49,078 nt of DNA, from contig DAHXNI010000092.1 of assembly GCA_027365475.1 (NCBI GenBank), positions 1 to 49,078 on the forward strand. The letters run 5' to 3'. This document shows positions 1 to 7,127 of the stretch, one piece after another. The notes under the pieces were generated by a model. That model worked only from the letters and a program-made list of their open reading frames with translations. It searched no databases and was not told where the DNA came from. Numbering within the stretch: the first letter of the stretch is position 1; every line of letters begins with the position of its first letter. A program made the position numbers and the translations under genes. This stretch comes from Pseudomonadota bacterium. GTDB taxonomy: Bacteria > Pseudomonadota > Gammaproteobacteria > JAKAQQ01.

Positions 1-131
1 TCGTCGAAATAACGATGTCCAGACGGAAGCCGCTTGGCAATCAGCTTGCCTTCGCGCTCCCATCGACGAACCGTCTGGGCAGAGCGGCCAATGCGCTTAG
101 TAAACTCACCCATGCTGTATGCTTGGCTCAT
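1..131 (-). CDS. IS607-family serine recombinase (TnpA), N-terminal part
   Basis: The first 43 codons of a gene that leaves the window on the left. It starts at ATG 131-129 and reads MSQAYSMGEFTKRIGRSAQT, followed by a VRRWEREGKL stretch and a GHRYFD ending. This is the MerR-like winged-helix pattern (short helix, R/K-x-W-x-x-E-G-K-L, then GHRYY/F) found at the N-terminus of IS607-type serine transposases and some stand-alone regulators. In IS607 elements this DNA-binding domain precedes a small serine-resolvase domain, and a tnpB gene usually follows. Neither is visible here, so a plain MerR-like or excisionase-like regulator is possible. The frame ends only 40 bases from the argH stop, so the element would lie immediately beyond the arginine operon. 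Confidence 0.7.
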   Translation of the reverse strand, partial: MSQAYSMGEFTKRIGRSAQTVRRWEREGKLIAKRLPSGHRYFD

Positions 132-133
132 AA

Positions 134-160
134 TGAACAAACATAGACAGTTCTGAACAG
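134..160. repeat. TGAACA direct repeats and near-palindrome upstream of tnpA
   Basis: TGAACA occurs at 134-139 and again at 154-159, exactly 20 bases apart. The second copy lies in the imperfect 13-base inverted repeat CAGTTCTGAACAG (148-160). The pair fills the gap between the recombinase start and the argH stop. It could be an element end, a recombinase-binding site or an autoregulatory operator. This is a sequence observation; the function is inferred. Confidence 0.35.
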
Positions 161-170
161 GAATCAAGCA

Positions 171-1529
171 TCAGTTGTTTGCTCCATCCGCGAATAACCG
201 CGCGTAACAGTGATCAATGCGGGTCTGCTCCTCGTCAACCCAAAGACTGATCTGGTCGAGTATCCGCTGGGTCTCCAAAAGTTCTAGGGCAACTGGCTTG
301 CTCCCCGAAGCATCGGATTCCAAAACAGTAGGCAACCACTCGGGTGCGGGATCCTGGGTCAGGCTGGACTGGACCGCTCGGTAAGCTTCCCGGAACGGGA
401 TGCCGTCCACGAGCACTTTCCGGTAGGCGGCATGGGTTGCAAACACATCCGGCTTGAGACTGGCCGCCAGGCGATCCGGATTCGGGATGAGCGACGCGGG
501 AACCCCTGCGGTGACCGCGAAGAGTTCGCGCGCCTGGTCGATGGTACGAATCAATTCAGGTTTCGTGATCTGAAAATCACGGTGATAACCCGAAGGCAGG
601 CCGTGACCGAGATCCATCACCAGATGGGAGCGGGCCACGACCTCGCGTGCGCGCGCACGACCCATCTCGATCACATCCGGATTGCGTTTGTGCGGCATGG
701 CCGAGGAGCCGGTCACGAGTGCGGCTTTGGGCGTGAAGTATCCGAACTCTTCGGTCGTGAAAAGCGCGAGATCCCAATAGTACTTTTCGAGTGTGGTTGC
801 AAGACTCGCGAGCCAGTGCGTGAACCAGGCCTCGTGCCGGGTGCGGCCTCCCACAGCATCCAGAGTCGAAGGCACGACTCCCGCAAAACCGAGACGTGCG
901 GCCGTTTTTTCGGGATGAATCGCAACCGGCACCCCGAACCCAGGCCCGGCTCCGAGTGGCGAACGGTTGAGACTCTGGTAGAGTGCGGGCAGCATGTTGA
1001 GATCCTCGGCCAGTGGCCAGACAAAGGCGAGCGTCCACTGGGCTAGATTCGACGGCATGGCGCGCCTGAGATGGGTATAACCCGCCCAGGCGTGATGCCC
1101 CTGCTCCTCTGCAAATGCCAGAAACCCCAGCCCGAGTGCGACGAGGTCCCGGCCGCAGGCCAAAAGCTGATCGCGGAGGTAGAGCCTCAACGTCACAGCA
1201 ACCTGGTCATTGCGCGAACGTCCGAGATGGATGCGCGAACCCAGGATCCCGAGCCGACGCGTGAGTTCGATCTCGAGATAGGTCTGGCCATCTTCGACAT
1301 CATCCGGAAGCTGCGACGGCGCCTCGGCGCCGATCGTCCAAAGCGCGCGAACCAACTCCCGGCTCTCTTTCTCAGAGAGGAATCCCCCATCGGCAAGCGC
1401 ACACGCATGGGCAGCGCTCGCACGCACATCCATAGGCAGAAGCCGTGCATCAACCCAGAGATCCTCCCCCCTGAGAAAGGTCGCGAAGATTCCCGGCGGA
1501 ACATCTGTTTTTGCCCAAAGCGTCTTCAT
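171..1529 (-). CDS. argH: Argininosuccinate lyase
   Basis: 452 residues, a usual length for the family. It cleaves argininosuccinate to arginine and fumarate, the last step of arginine synthesis, in the cytoplasm. The SRIHLGRSRNDQVAVTLRLY block is the typical ArgH substrate-binding segment, and GLPSGYHRDFQITKPE follows the ArgH pattern. The fumarase/aspartase superfamily signature reads GSSAMPHKRNP; most ArgH proteins have GSSxMPQKxNP, and the His/Arg form is closer to adenylosuccinate lyases. The rest of the protein and the operon argue for ArgH. The start codon overlaps the argB stop (ATGA), and it is the last gene of argD-argF'-argB-argH. A recombinase fragment begins 40 bases beyond its stop. 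Confidence 0.88.
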   Translation of the reverse strand: MKTLWAKTDVPPGIFATFLRGEDLWVDARLLPMDVRASAAHACALADGGFLSEKESRELVRALWTIGAEAPSQLPDDVEDGQTYLEIELTRRLGILGSRIHLGRSRNDQVAVTLRLYLRDQLLACGRDLVALGLGFLAFAEEQGHHAWAGYTHLRRAMPSNLAQWTLAFVWPLAEDLNMLPALYQSLNRSPLGAGPGFGVPVAIHPEKTAARLGFAGVVPSTLDAVGGRTRHEAWFTHWLASLATTLEKYYWDLALFTTEEFGYFTPKAALVTGSSAMPHKRNPDVIEMGRARAREVVARSHLVMDLGHGLPSGYHRDFQITKPELIRTIDQARELFAVTAGVPASLIPNPDRLAASLKPDVFATHAAYRKVLVDGIPFREAYRAVQSSLTQDPAPEWLPTVLESDASGSKPVALELLETQRILDQISLWVDEEQTRIDHCYARLFADGANN

Positions 1530-2431
1530 GGAGCCGTTTTCCTTTTGCGGGCCACGATCATGGTGCCACTGCCTTCGTGGGTAAACACCTCCCGCACGAG
1601 TGCGTCGTGATCGGTACCGCTCACAAGATGAATGCTTTCGACCCCGGCACGAAGTGCAGATTCAAGTGCCCGCGTTTTCACGATCATTCCATCCTGAATC
1701 ATCCCGCTGGCCTCGAAACCGGCCAGATCGGCGAGATCCGCATAGGGAATCACAGTCGTCCGGTCATCACGATTCCGGAGGAGACCGGGCACTCCAAGCA
1801 GAAAGATCAGCTTGCTAGCATGCAATGCGGCAGCGAGAGCGGAAGCGACTGTATCTGCGTTACTGTTCAGGATTTCGCCCTCGGGACCCGCCGTGAGCGG
1901 AGCAACCACCGCGAGCGTTTCCTGTTTGATCCAGTCGCGGAACTGCACAGCATCCACCGTTTCGAGATCGCCCACGGCACCCCAGGAAACAGTTTCCTCA
2001 AACCCCGCGGCAAACGCTCCGGGTGGGCGCGGTCTCGCACGGAGGAGCGACCCCTCCTGCCCAAAGACGCCCACTACCGAAAGACCGCTGGCTCTGAGGA
2101 CGGAAACCCAACTCCGGTTGATCTCCCGGTAGCTTTCACAGACAACTTCGAGTACGGCTGGAGACGTGATGCGACGGCCACCGATTTTTTGGACCGGAAT
2201 CCCGCGTCGGTCACACTCCCGGTCGATCTCGGAGCCTGCACCATGCACCACAATGAGACGGATCCCGAAGTCAGTGACCAACCGAATCTGTTCGGCCAGA
2301 GCGGACATCCGGGCCGGATCCTCCGCGAGCGCACCCGAGACCTTGAGCACAAACAGCGCTCCCCGGAAACGGGCAACATACTGGGCCGCCACCCGGAGCA
2401 CGGCGTAGGGATCGCCGGCACGTGTGCTCAT
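1526..2431 (-). CDS. argB: Acetylglutamate (or N-acyl-glutamate) kinase
   Basis: 301 residues from the ATG at 2431, which overlaps the stop of the preceding carbamoyltransferase as ATGA. The frame is open further upstream, but only through that gene. It phosphorylates N-acetylglutamate or a related N-acyl-glutamate. Visible amino acid kinase features are LFVLKVSGALAEDP, IVVHGAGSEID, GEILNSNADTVASALA near the nucleotide site, and a C-terminal VREVFTHEGSGTMI. The pattern resembles the kinase half of the Xanthomonas-type kinase/synthase fusion, but no GNAT acetyltransferase domain follows. As the partner carbamoyltransferase may use succinylornithine, the acyl group used here is open. No argJ, argA, argC or argG gene is in the window. 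Confidence 0.85.
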   Translation of the reverse strand: MSTRAGDPYAVLRVAAQYVARFRGALFVLKVSGALAEDPARMSALAEQIRLVTDFGIRLIVVHGAGSEIDRECDRRGIPVQKIGGRRITSPAVLEVVCESYREINRSWVSVLRASGLSVVGVFGQEGSLLRARPRPPGAFAAGFEETVSWGAVGDLETVDAVQFRDWIKQETLAVVAPLTAGPEGEILNSNADTVASALAAALHASKLIFLLGVPGLLRNRDDRTTVIPYADLADLAGFEASGMIQDGMIVKTRALESALRAGVESIHLVSGTDHDALVREVFTHEGSGTMIVARKRKTAP

Positions 2432-3423
2432 GCCTGAGCTCCGAACAGCCATTCGAGAGCAGCCTGCTGGACATAGATCCGGTTCTCCGCCTGGTCGAAG
2501 ATGCGGCATCGGGCGTTCTGGAGCGCGGATTCTTCGATCTCGACATTACGCCGGAGGGGCAGGCAGTGGAGGAGGAGCGCATCTTCGGGCATCTGGCCGA
2601 GCCAGTCGGATCCGATCCGCCAGTGGGCGTGGCACCCGGCCACAGGCGTCGCACGGGGATGGCCTGCGGGACCCCAGGATTTGAGATAGAGGACTTTGGA
2701 TCCATCAGACCCGCAATCCGGATCCGCCGACTCGGTGACCGTGCCGCCTTTCGCGACTGCCAGCATGCGAGCAGCACCGACCAGGGATGCGGGCAGTTCA
2801 AAACCGTGTGGCGCGGAAACCGTGATTTGGCAACCGAAGGCTGCTGCCGTGAGCAGAAACGAGTTCGGAACCGCTTTGGGCAGAGGTTTCACATGGGGCA
2901 CCCAGCGCAGCAGAACCGGCAGCGCACGGGGGTCCGGATGGTGCTCGAGAATGGTCATCGCATCGGCGAGCCCCTGACAGGGATGTTCAGCGGCCGATTC
3001 CATGGAGATCACGGGGATGCCAGATTTCTCGCGGATCTGGTTCAGGAAGCGATCGGCGAGATCCATCTCATCCGACTCGAGCTCGGCAAAAACCCGGACA
3101 GCCAGGGCATCGCCATAACGGCTGAGCGTACCCAGCGCCTCCTCGATATGCTCAACCCGGTCCTGATCCATGACGATCCCCTCCCGGGTTTCGAGTGGCC
3201 AAATGCCACCTCCGGCCTCGAGCACGATTGCGGACCCGCCGGCACGGGCCATGGCAACCTGAAACGAGACGCGCGTACGGAGCGAGGGGGCGAGAAAGAG
3301 CAGGATGAGAATCCGTCCTCTCAGCGCATCGGGCAGCTGCCCGCCTTTAAAAGCCTCCGCCCGCTCAATGAGGCGCCTGGCCCCATCGGCTCCAAGATCG
3401 GCAAACCGGGTGAGATGTCTCAT
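2428..3423 (-). CDS. argF': N-acylornithine carbamoyltransferase, predicted N-succinylornithine type
   Basis: 331 residues. It transfers carbamoyl from carbamoyl phosphate to an N-acyl-ornithine. The carbamoyl-phosphate loop is PSLRTRVSF instead of the STRTR of ordinary ornithine carbamoyltransferase. It shares with the Xanthomonas/Bacteroides acyl-ornithine enzymes the block WPLETREGIVMDQDRVEHI, HPCQGLADAM, and the C-terminal HCLPLRRNVEIEES. Hand alignment with the Xanthomonas campestris N-acetylornithine enzyme puts Val90 opposite its Glu92, the residue reported to choose acetyl over succinyl; the Bacteroides fragilis succinyl enzyme has Pro at the equivalent position. Succinylornithine is therefore the more likely substrate. 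Stop and start overlap both neighbours as ATGA. The family is well supported; the substrate is inferred. Confidence 0.85.
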   Translation of the reverse strand: MRHLTRFADLGADGARRLIERAEAFKGGQLPDALRGRILILLFLAPSLRTRVSFQVAMARAGGSAIVLEAGGGIWPLETREGIVMDQDRVEHIEEALGTLSRYGDALAVRVFAELESDEMDLADRFLNQIREKSGIPVISMESAAEHPCQGLADAMTILEHHPDPRALPVLLRWVPHVKPLPKAVPNSFLLTAAAFGCQITVSAPHGFELPASLVGAARMLAVAKGGTVTESADPDCGSDGSKVLYLKSWGPAGHPRATPVAGCHAHWRIGSDWLGQMPEDALLLHCLPLRRNVEIEESALQNARCRIFDQAENRIYVQQAALEWLFGAQA

Positions 3424-4568
3424 GAGGGTCGAACCCGGTCGAGGGCATCCAGGAACCGGTCGACCGAACGTTCCCTGAGCGTGAGTGGAGGAAGCAGGCG
3501 GAGCACACAGGGATCGCGACTCGCACCGACCAGGAATCCCTGCCTGAAAAGCTGTTCGCCGAGGAGACGGGACGGACCCTGAGTCCTAAGCCCGATGAGC
3601 AGCCCCCGCCCCAGGGACTCATATTCCGGATGCGCCCGGATGCCTGCTGCGAGCCTCGCACCCAGTGACTCCGCACGCGCAATGCAGTGCTCGGAGTCCA
3701 GCACTTCAAGCGTGGCGAGCACAGCGGCCATAGCCGTGGGTCCACCGCCGAAAGTACTCCCGAGATCATGGGGTTTAAGCGAAGCAGCAAGATCGGCCCG
3801 GAGTGCGGTCGCCGCGACCGGGATCCCTGACCCCAACCCTTTGGCCAGAGTGAGGATATCCGGTACGATCCCGTCGTCACCGGCAAAAAACCAGCGGCCG
3901 GTGCGCCCGAGACCGGTCTGGATCTCATCGAAAATCACGAGACACCCGTTTTTGTGAGCCCGCTCGATGAGCCGCCGGTACCAGACCTGATCGGCCATCC
4001 GGATTCCGCCCATTGACTGGATCGGTTCGAGAATCACGGCCGCAGCAGAATCAAACGCTGCCTCTTCGATCGCACGGGGATCGGCAAAGGGCAAAAAATC
4101 AACCATCGGTCCGAGACCACGGAATGCATCCCTGAGTGCTGGATCATCCGTGACCGACAAAGCGAGCAGGGTGCGCCCGTGAAACGAGCCCTGAAAGGCG
4201 AGGAGACGGTTGCGCCCGGTCAGTTTGAGGGCGATCTTCAGCGCATTCTCATTCGCTTCAGCTCCCGAATTCGAAAAAAAGACCTGTCCGAGACCTGGCG
4301 GAAGCCGCTGCACCAGAGATTCGACCGCCCGGTTCCGGACGGCGAGTTCAGCCGAGGTGGAATAGAAAATCAGCTGGCGCATCTGGCGTGCGACGGCACG
4401 ACGCACGCGTCTATGCGCATGGCCGGTGAGTGCAACCGCATGCCCGCCATAGAAGTCATAAAACATGCGGCCATCAGCGCACCAAACCCGGTCATTGCGC
4501 CCGCGGACGATTTCAATCGGCCAGATCGGCCGGGGTCCGAGTAGCGGGGTCGATACTTCAACATTCAT
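3420..4568 (-). CDS. argD: Acetylornithine/succinylornithine aminotransferase
   Basis: 382 residues, class III PLP aminotransferase. It makes N-acyl-ornithine from N-acyl-glutamate semialdehyde with glutamate as donor. Visible features are FFSNSGAEANENALKIALK, GSFHGRTLLALS, VIFDEIQTGLGRTG and the PLP-lysine segment ILTLAKGLGSG. The second half includes STFGGGPTAMAA. It is the first gene of the arginine operon and its stop overlaps the next start (ATGA). Upstream is the AT-rich ArgR region. No good Shine-Dalgarno sequence precedes the ATG at 4568-4566, so the start is moderately certain. These enzymes usually accept both acetyl- and succinylornithine, so they do not discriminate the route. Confidence 0.9.
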   Translation of the reverse strand: MNVEVSTPLLGPRPIWPIEIVRGRNDRVWCADGRMFYDFYGGHAVALTGHAHRRVRRAVARQMRQLIFYSTSAELAVRNRAVESLVQRLPPGLGQVFFSNSGAEANENALKIALKLTGRNRLLAFQGSFHGRTLLALSVTDDPALRDAFRGLGPMVDFLPFADPRAIEEAAFDSAAAVILEPIQSMGGIRMADQVWYRRLIERAHKNGCLVIFDEIQTGLGRTGRWFFAGDDGIVPDILTLAKGLGSGIPVAATALRADLAASLKPHDLGSTFGGGPTAMAAVLATLEVLDSEHCIARAESLGARLAAGIRAHPEYESLGRGLLIGLRTQGPSRLLGEQLFRQGFLVGASRDPCVLRLLPPLTLRERSVDRFLDALDRVRPS

Positions 4569-4694
4569 TAACTATTTGCATAAAATTAAGGATAGAGGTA
4601 ATATTATTCATATTAATCGGCAATGTCAAGCATATTATTAATATAATTAACATCTCAATAAATATTATTTAATATTCAGTGTATAATCACGGTC
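4569..4694. promoter_or_regulatory. Divergent argD/argR control region with possible ARG half-sites
   Basis: The 126 bases between argD and argR are strikingly AT-rich compared with the GC-rich genes on both sides. ATTCA, half of the ArgR operator consensus (TGAAT-4 bp-ATTCA), occurs at 4606-4610 and 4674-4678, and once more just inside argD at 4563-4567. None has a full palindromic partner, so the sites would be weak or divergent. ArgR is expected to control both the operon and itself from here. The AT-richness and half-sites are seen; the operator role is inferred from gene order. Confidence 0.5.
4682..4687 (+). promoter_or_regulatory. -10 element of argR, suggesting a leaderless transcript
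   Basis: A perfect TATAAT ends 7 bases before the argR ATG at 4695. A start 6-8 bases after the hexamer would put the first base of the mRNA at or next to the ATG. There is no Shine-Dalgarno sequence in front of the ATG. No clear -35 is visible about 17 bases upstream. Confidence 0.5.
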
Positions 4695-5114
4695 ATGAAA
4701 AGCAGTGCTGATGAGATCATTCTGCAACTGGTCATGGAGGAGACAATTTCCGACCAGGGGGTGCTGCTTGCCAAACTTCGGGAACGGGGGCTTACCCTCA
4801 CCCAGCCCACCCTTTCACGCCGCCTCCAGAGACTTTCGATCCGCAAAGTCCAAGGCCGCTATGCCCACTTCGAACCGCTTCGTAACACCAACCGCCTGAC
4901 ATTCACCATCGACCTTTCGCCACCCAATCTCATCGTGATCCGAACCTCCCCGGGATTCGCCCAGGCGCTCGGACTCAAGATCGACCAGTTCAAACTGGAA
5001 GATGTAGCAGGCACCCTCGCGGGTGACGATACGGTCTTCGTCGCCATCCGCAGGCCCCAGGCACTCGAGGAACTGCGCGGGCGTATCGAAGTACTGCTCG
5101 AGCAATCCGTCTGA
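4695..5114 (+). CDS. argR: Arginine repressor ArgR
   Basis: 139 residues, slightly shorter than the usual 150-156. Residues 1-70 form the winged-helix domain: an ISDQGVLLAKLRERGLTLTQ segment and PTLSRRLQRL fit the ArgR recognition helix pattern (Q-x-T-x-S-R). Residues 75-139 form the arginine-binding hexamerisation domain: NLIVIRTSPGFAQALG, then VAGTLAGDDTVFVAIR, close to the family GT(I/L)AGDDT signature. It binds arginine and represses arginine synthesis genes. It is divergent from argD across an AT-rich region, the usual place for such control. Gene and function are well supported; the effector was not tested. Confidence 0.9.
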   Translation: MKSSADEIILQLVMEETISDQGVLLAKLRERGLTLTQPTLSRRLQRLSIRKVQGRYAHFEPLRNTNRLTFTIDLSPPNLIVIRTSPGFAQALGLKIDQFKLEDVAGTLAGDDTVFVAIRRPQALEELRGRIEVLLEQSV

Positions 5115-5299
5115 ACAAAATCTCAACTCCCTCACCAGCCTCAGGGCGGGGGCCCCGCACGCGACGGAATACATCCGAGAACCCACCCGGCAGCAACGCA
5201 ACCCCCCGGACTCCTTCTGTTCGATTACTCAGGCGGATGGAGTGCATGAAGGCGTGAACTACCCTGGCGATCACAAAAAGCCGCAGAGGCCATCCCGCT

Positions 5300-5305
5300 T
5301 AAAAT
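5300..5305 (+). promoter_or_regulatory. Possible -10 element before the DUF2062 gene
   Basis: TAAAAT lies about 72 bases upstream of the ATG at 5378 in the 263-base gap after argR. A -35 match is not clear. The rest of the gap shows no gene and no convincing terminator. Confidence 0.25.
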
Positions 5306-5377
5306 AGTCATGACCCGAATCCACCATGGCCCATCCGTCGCGCCCAGAGCTCGACCGGGGATCACTGGATCACGTTT

Positions 5378-5866
5378 ATGCAGAACCCATTTCGCAAGAT
5401 CGCCGCACTGATCCGTACGCTCGTCGTCCAGGGACTCACGGCTGAAAAAATTGCGCTCACGATCGCCTGTGGGGTGGTTTTGGGTCTCATGCCAGTCATT
5501 GGAACAACGACCCTGCTCTGCACCCTCGTGGCGCTGGCCCTTGGACTCAATCTGGCCTTGATCCAGCTCGTCAACTACCTCGTGTATCCCTTGGAGATCG
5601 TATTGCTCGTGCCGTTTCTGGCGCTTGGTCACTGGATCGTCACGGGCCGGCCACTCCCGCTGAATACACATCGCGTCCTCTTCTGGTTTCATGAAGGATG
5701 GCTCTACGCGCTCACCCGCTTATGGCGATATTTACTCGAGGGACTTCTCGCCTGGGCGCTGATCGGCGGGATTTTGGGTCTTTTACTCTACTTCATCCTG
5801 TATGGAATCGTGCGCCGTTTCAAAACGGAACCGGTTCCCGCCGCGGAATCGTCCGAAGCTCCCTAA
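5378..5866 (+). CDS. DUF2062 family inner membrane protein
   Basis: 162 residues. The block IALTIACGVVLGLMPVIGTT followed by long hydrophobic segments is characteristic of DUF2062 proteins. At least three membrane segments are visible (about residues 24-46, 48-75 and 118-145), with a basic region and an acidic tail at the C-terminus. The molecular function of the family is not established; members are often near lipid or polysaccharide genes. It stands alone here between argR and a gene remnant, so neighbours give no hint. Family assignment is confident, function unknown. Confidence 0.7.
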   Translation: MQNPFRKIAALIRTLVVQGLTAEKIALTIACGVVLGLMPVIGTTTLLCTLVALALGLNLALIQLVNYLVYPLEIVLLVPFLALGHWIVTGRPLPLNTHRVLFWFHEGWLYALTRLWRYLLEGLLAWALIGGILGLLLYFILYGIVRRFKTEPVPAAESSEAP

Positions 5867-5935
5867 ATGTGGCACTCTCAAAACCGCAGTGCGCCACGAC
5901 GACCGGAGTTCAACCGCGAACCATAGCCCCCCTCC

Positions 5936-6205
5936 ATGAATTATTTATACAGGACAGCGCGTCGCCTCAAGAATTCAATTCCGGCGTTGCGTTGGTTGTA
6001 TGCCTGCACAAGGAATCTTTTTACCCTGTCTGCAACCATGGGAGCAACTGGCTATCAAGCGAAACTCGCAGCTGAAACGCGCATCTACAAAAACGTTGAG
6101 GAGGTCCATGCTCTTCCACCAATCTTCCACTATTGGTCGAATACGCATCTTCGACCCATGCTCGAAGAGTTTGGCTTTACACGGAGTGACCAAGCACTTC
6201 CATGA
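5936..6205 (+). pseudogene. Truncated SAM-dependent methyltransferase remnant
   Basis: An 89-codon frame in the 447-base gap between DUF2062 and pgeF. Its C-terminal half (VEEVHALPPIFHYWSNTHLR then PMLEEFGFT) resembles the N-terminal approach segment of a class of SAM-dependent methyltransferases, where it precedes the SAM-binding domain. Here the frame stops immediately afterwards and no GxGxG SAM motif follows in any frame before pgeF. The base composition is more AT-rich than the neighbours. There is no convincing ribosome binding site. I read it as the 5' remnant of an acquired gene; a genuine small protein is the alternative. Confidence 0.45.
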
Positions 6206-6313
6206 TGTAGGGCCGATCGCAACCCCGGCCGAACTGCAGGTGACCGTTCGTTGGGAAGCCTGCGCGCACAGGCGATGGCCGATTCCCAACCCATACGATA
6301 CAAACTTCGCCCC

Positions 6314-7099
6314 TCAGGATCCCGCTCTGTCCGGTTCGAGATAAATCAGGCTCGCCATGCGCCCGGTCTCACCCTCGCGCCGGTAGGAATAAAAATAGAA
6401 GTCGTCTGCTCGCGCACCGGTTCCGAGTGTGCTCTGGCCGATCCATCCCACACCGAGTTGTGCGAGGAGGAGGCTTGCAATCCGGGCAAGATCGGTATAG
6501 GCATGCCCGCTTTGCGCACTCGGGCGAAAAGCGTCTGCAAACGCCCGCCCGCCAAAACGGCTCCGGACCTCGGGCCCCGTTTCGTAACGCTCGGGCTCGA
6601 TCCCCGGACCGATCCAGGCCAGAAGATCCCGGGGCTCCCCACCAAGCGCCTCCAGGGTCGCCTGGAGCACCCCGCAGGCCAGTCCCCGCCAACCTGCATG
6701 GGCGAGTCCCACCCGCAACCCGGCGCGATCGGCAAAAAAAACCGGCAGGCAATCCGCCGTGAGCACCGCGAGAACGGTCCCGGGTCGACGGGTGCAGGAA
6801 GCATCGGCCCCTCCTTGCACAGCATCCGGGACCACGGGATCCGCAAGGACTTCGGCACCATGGACCTGGTTCATCCAGCAGGGTCTGGCTGGGAGTTGCA
6901 ATTCCTGTTCGAGCCGGAGACGGTTGGCCTGAACTGCCTCTGGCCGATCCCCTACATGCGTGGCGAGGTTAAAACTCGCATATGACCCTTGGCTGACCCC
7001 CCCAAGACGCGTCGTGACCCGCGCACGCACACGAGACGGGGCTGGCCAGATGGGTTCGAGACAAAGCAGCGATCCCGATTGGAGCCAGCGTTCGCTCAT
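6314..7099 (-). CDS. pgeF: Purine nucleoside phosphorylase/multicopper-like laccase-domain protein PgeF (YfiH)
   Basis: 261 residues from ATG 7099, preceded by GGAG at good spacing; the frame is open further upstream but runs into rluD. The DUF152/YfiH fold is recognised by RVTTRLGGVSQGSYASFNLA, NQVHGAEV, VLTADCLPVFFAD, VGLAHAGWRGLACGVLQ and the C-terminal FYSYRREGETGRMASLIYL. Metal-binding Cys and His residues of the TADC and HAGWRG motifs are present. Family members have been described both as enzymes acting on purine nucleosides and as correcting peptidoglycan amino acid misincorporation. It follows rluD by 28 bases, the classic order. Confidence 0.88.
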   Translation of the reverse strand: MSERWLQSGSLLCLEPIWPAPSRVRARVTTRLGGVSQGSYASFNLATHVGDRPEAVQANRLRLEQELQLPARPCWMNQVHGAEVLADPVVPDAVQGGADASCTRRPGTVLAVLTADCLPVFFADRAGLRVGLAHAGWRGLACGVLQATLEALGGEPRDLLAWIGPGIEPERYETGPEVRSRFGGRAFADAFRPSAQSGHAYTDLARIASLLLAQLGVGWIGQSTLGTGARADDFYFYSYRREGETGRMASLIYLEPDRAGS

Positions 7100-7127
7100 G
7101 TGTCTCCAACCCGGATGGGATACTGGT

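Noticed and set aside
5867-5910. Imperfect hairpin after the DUF2062 gene (GTGGC..ACT / AGT..GCCAC)
   Set aside because: The stem is interrupted and no T-run follows, so it is not a convincing terminator.
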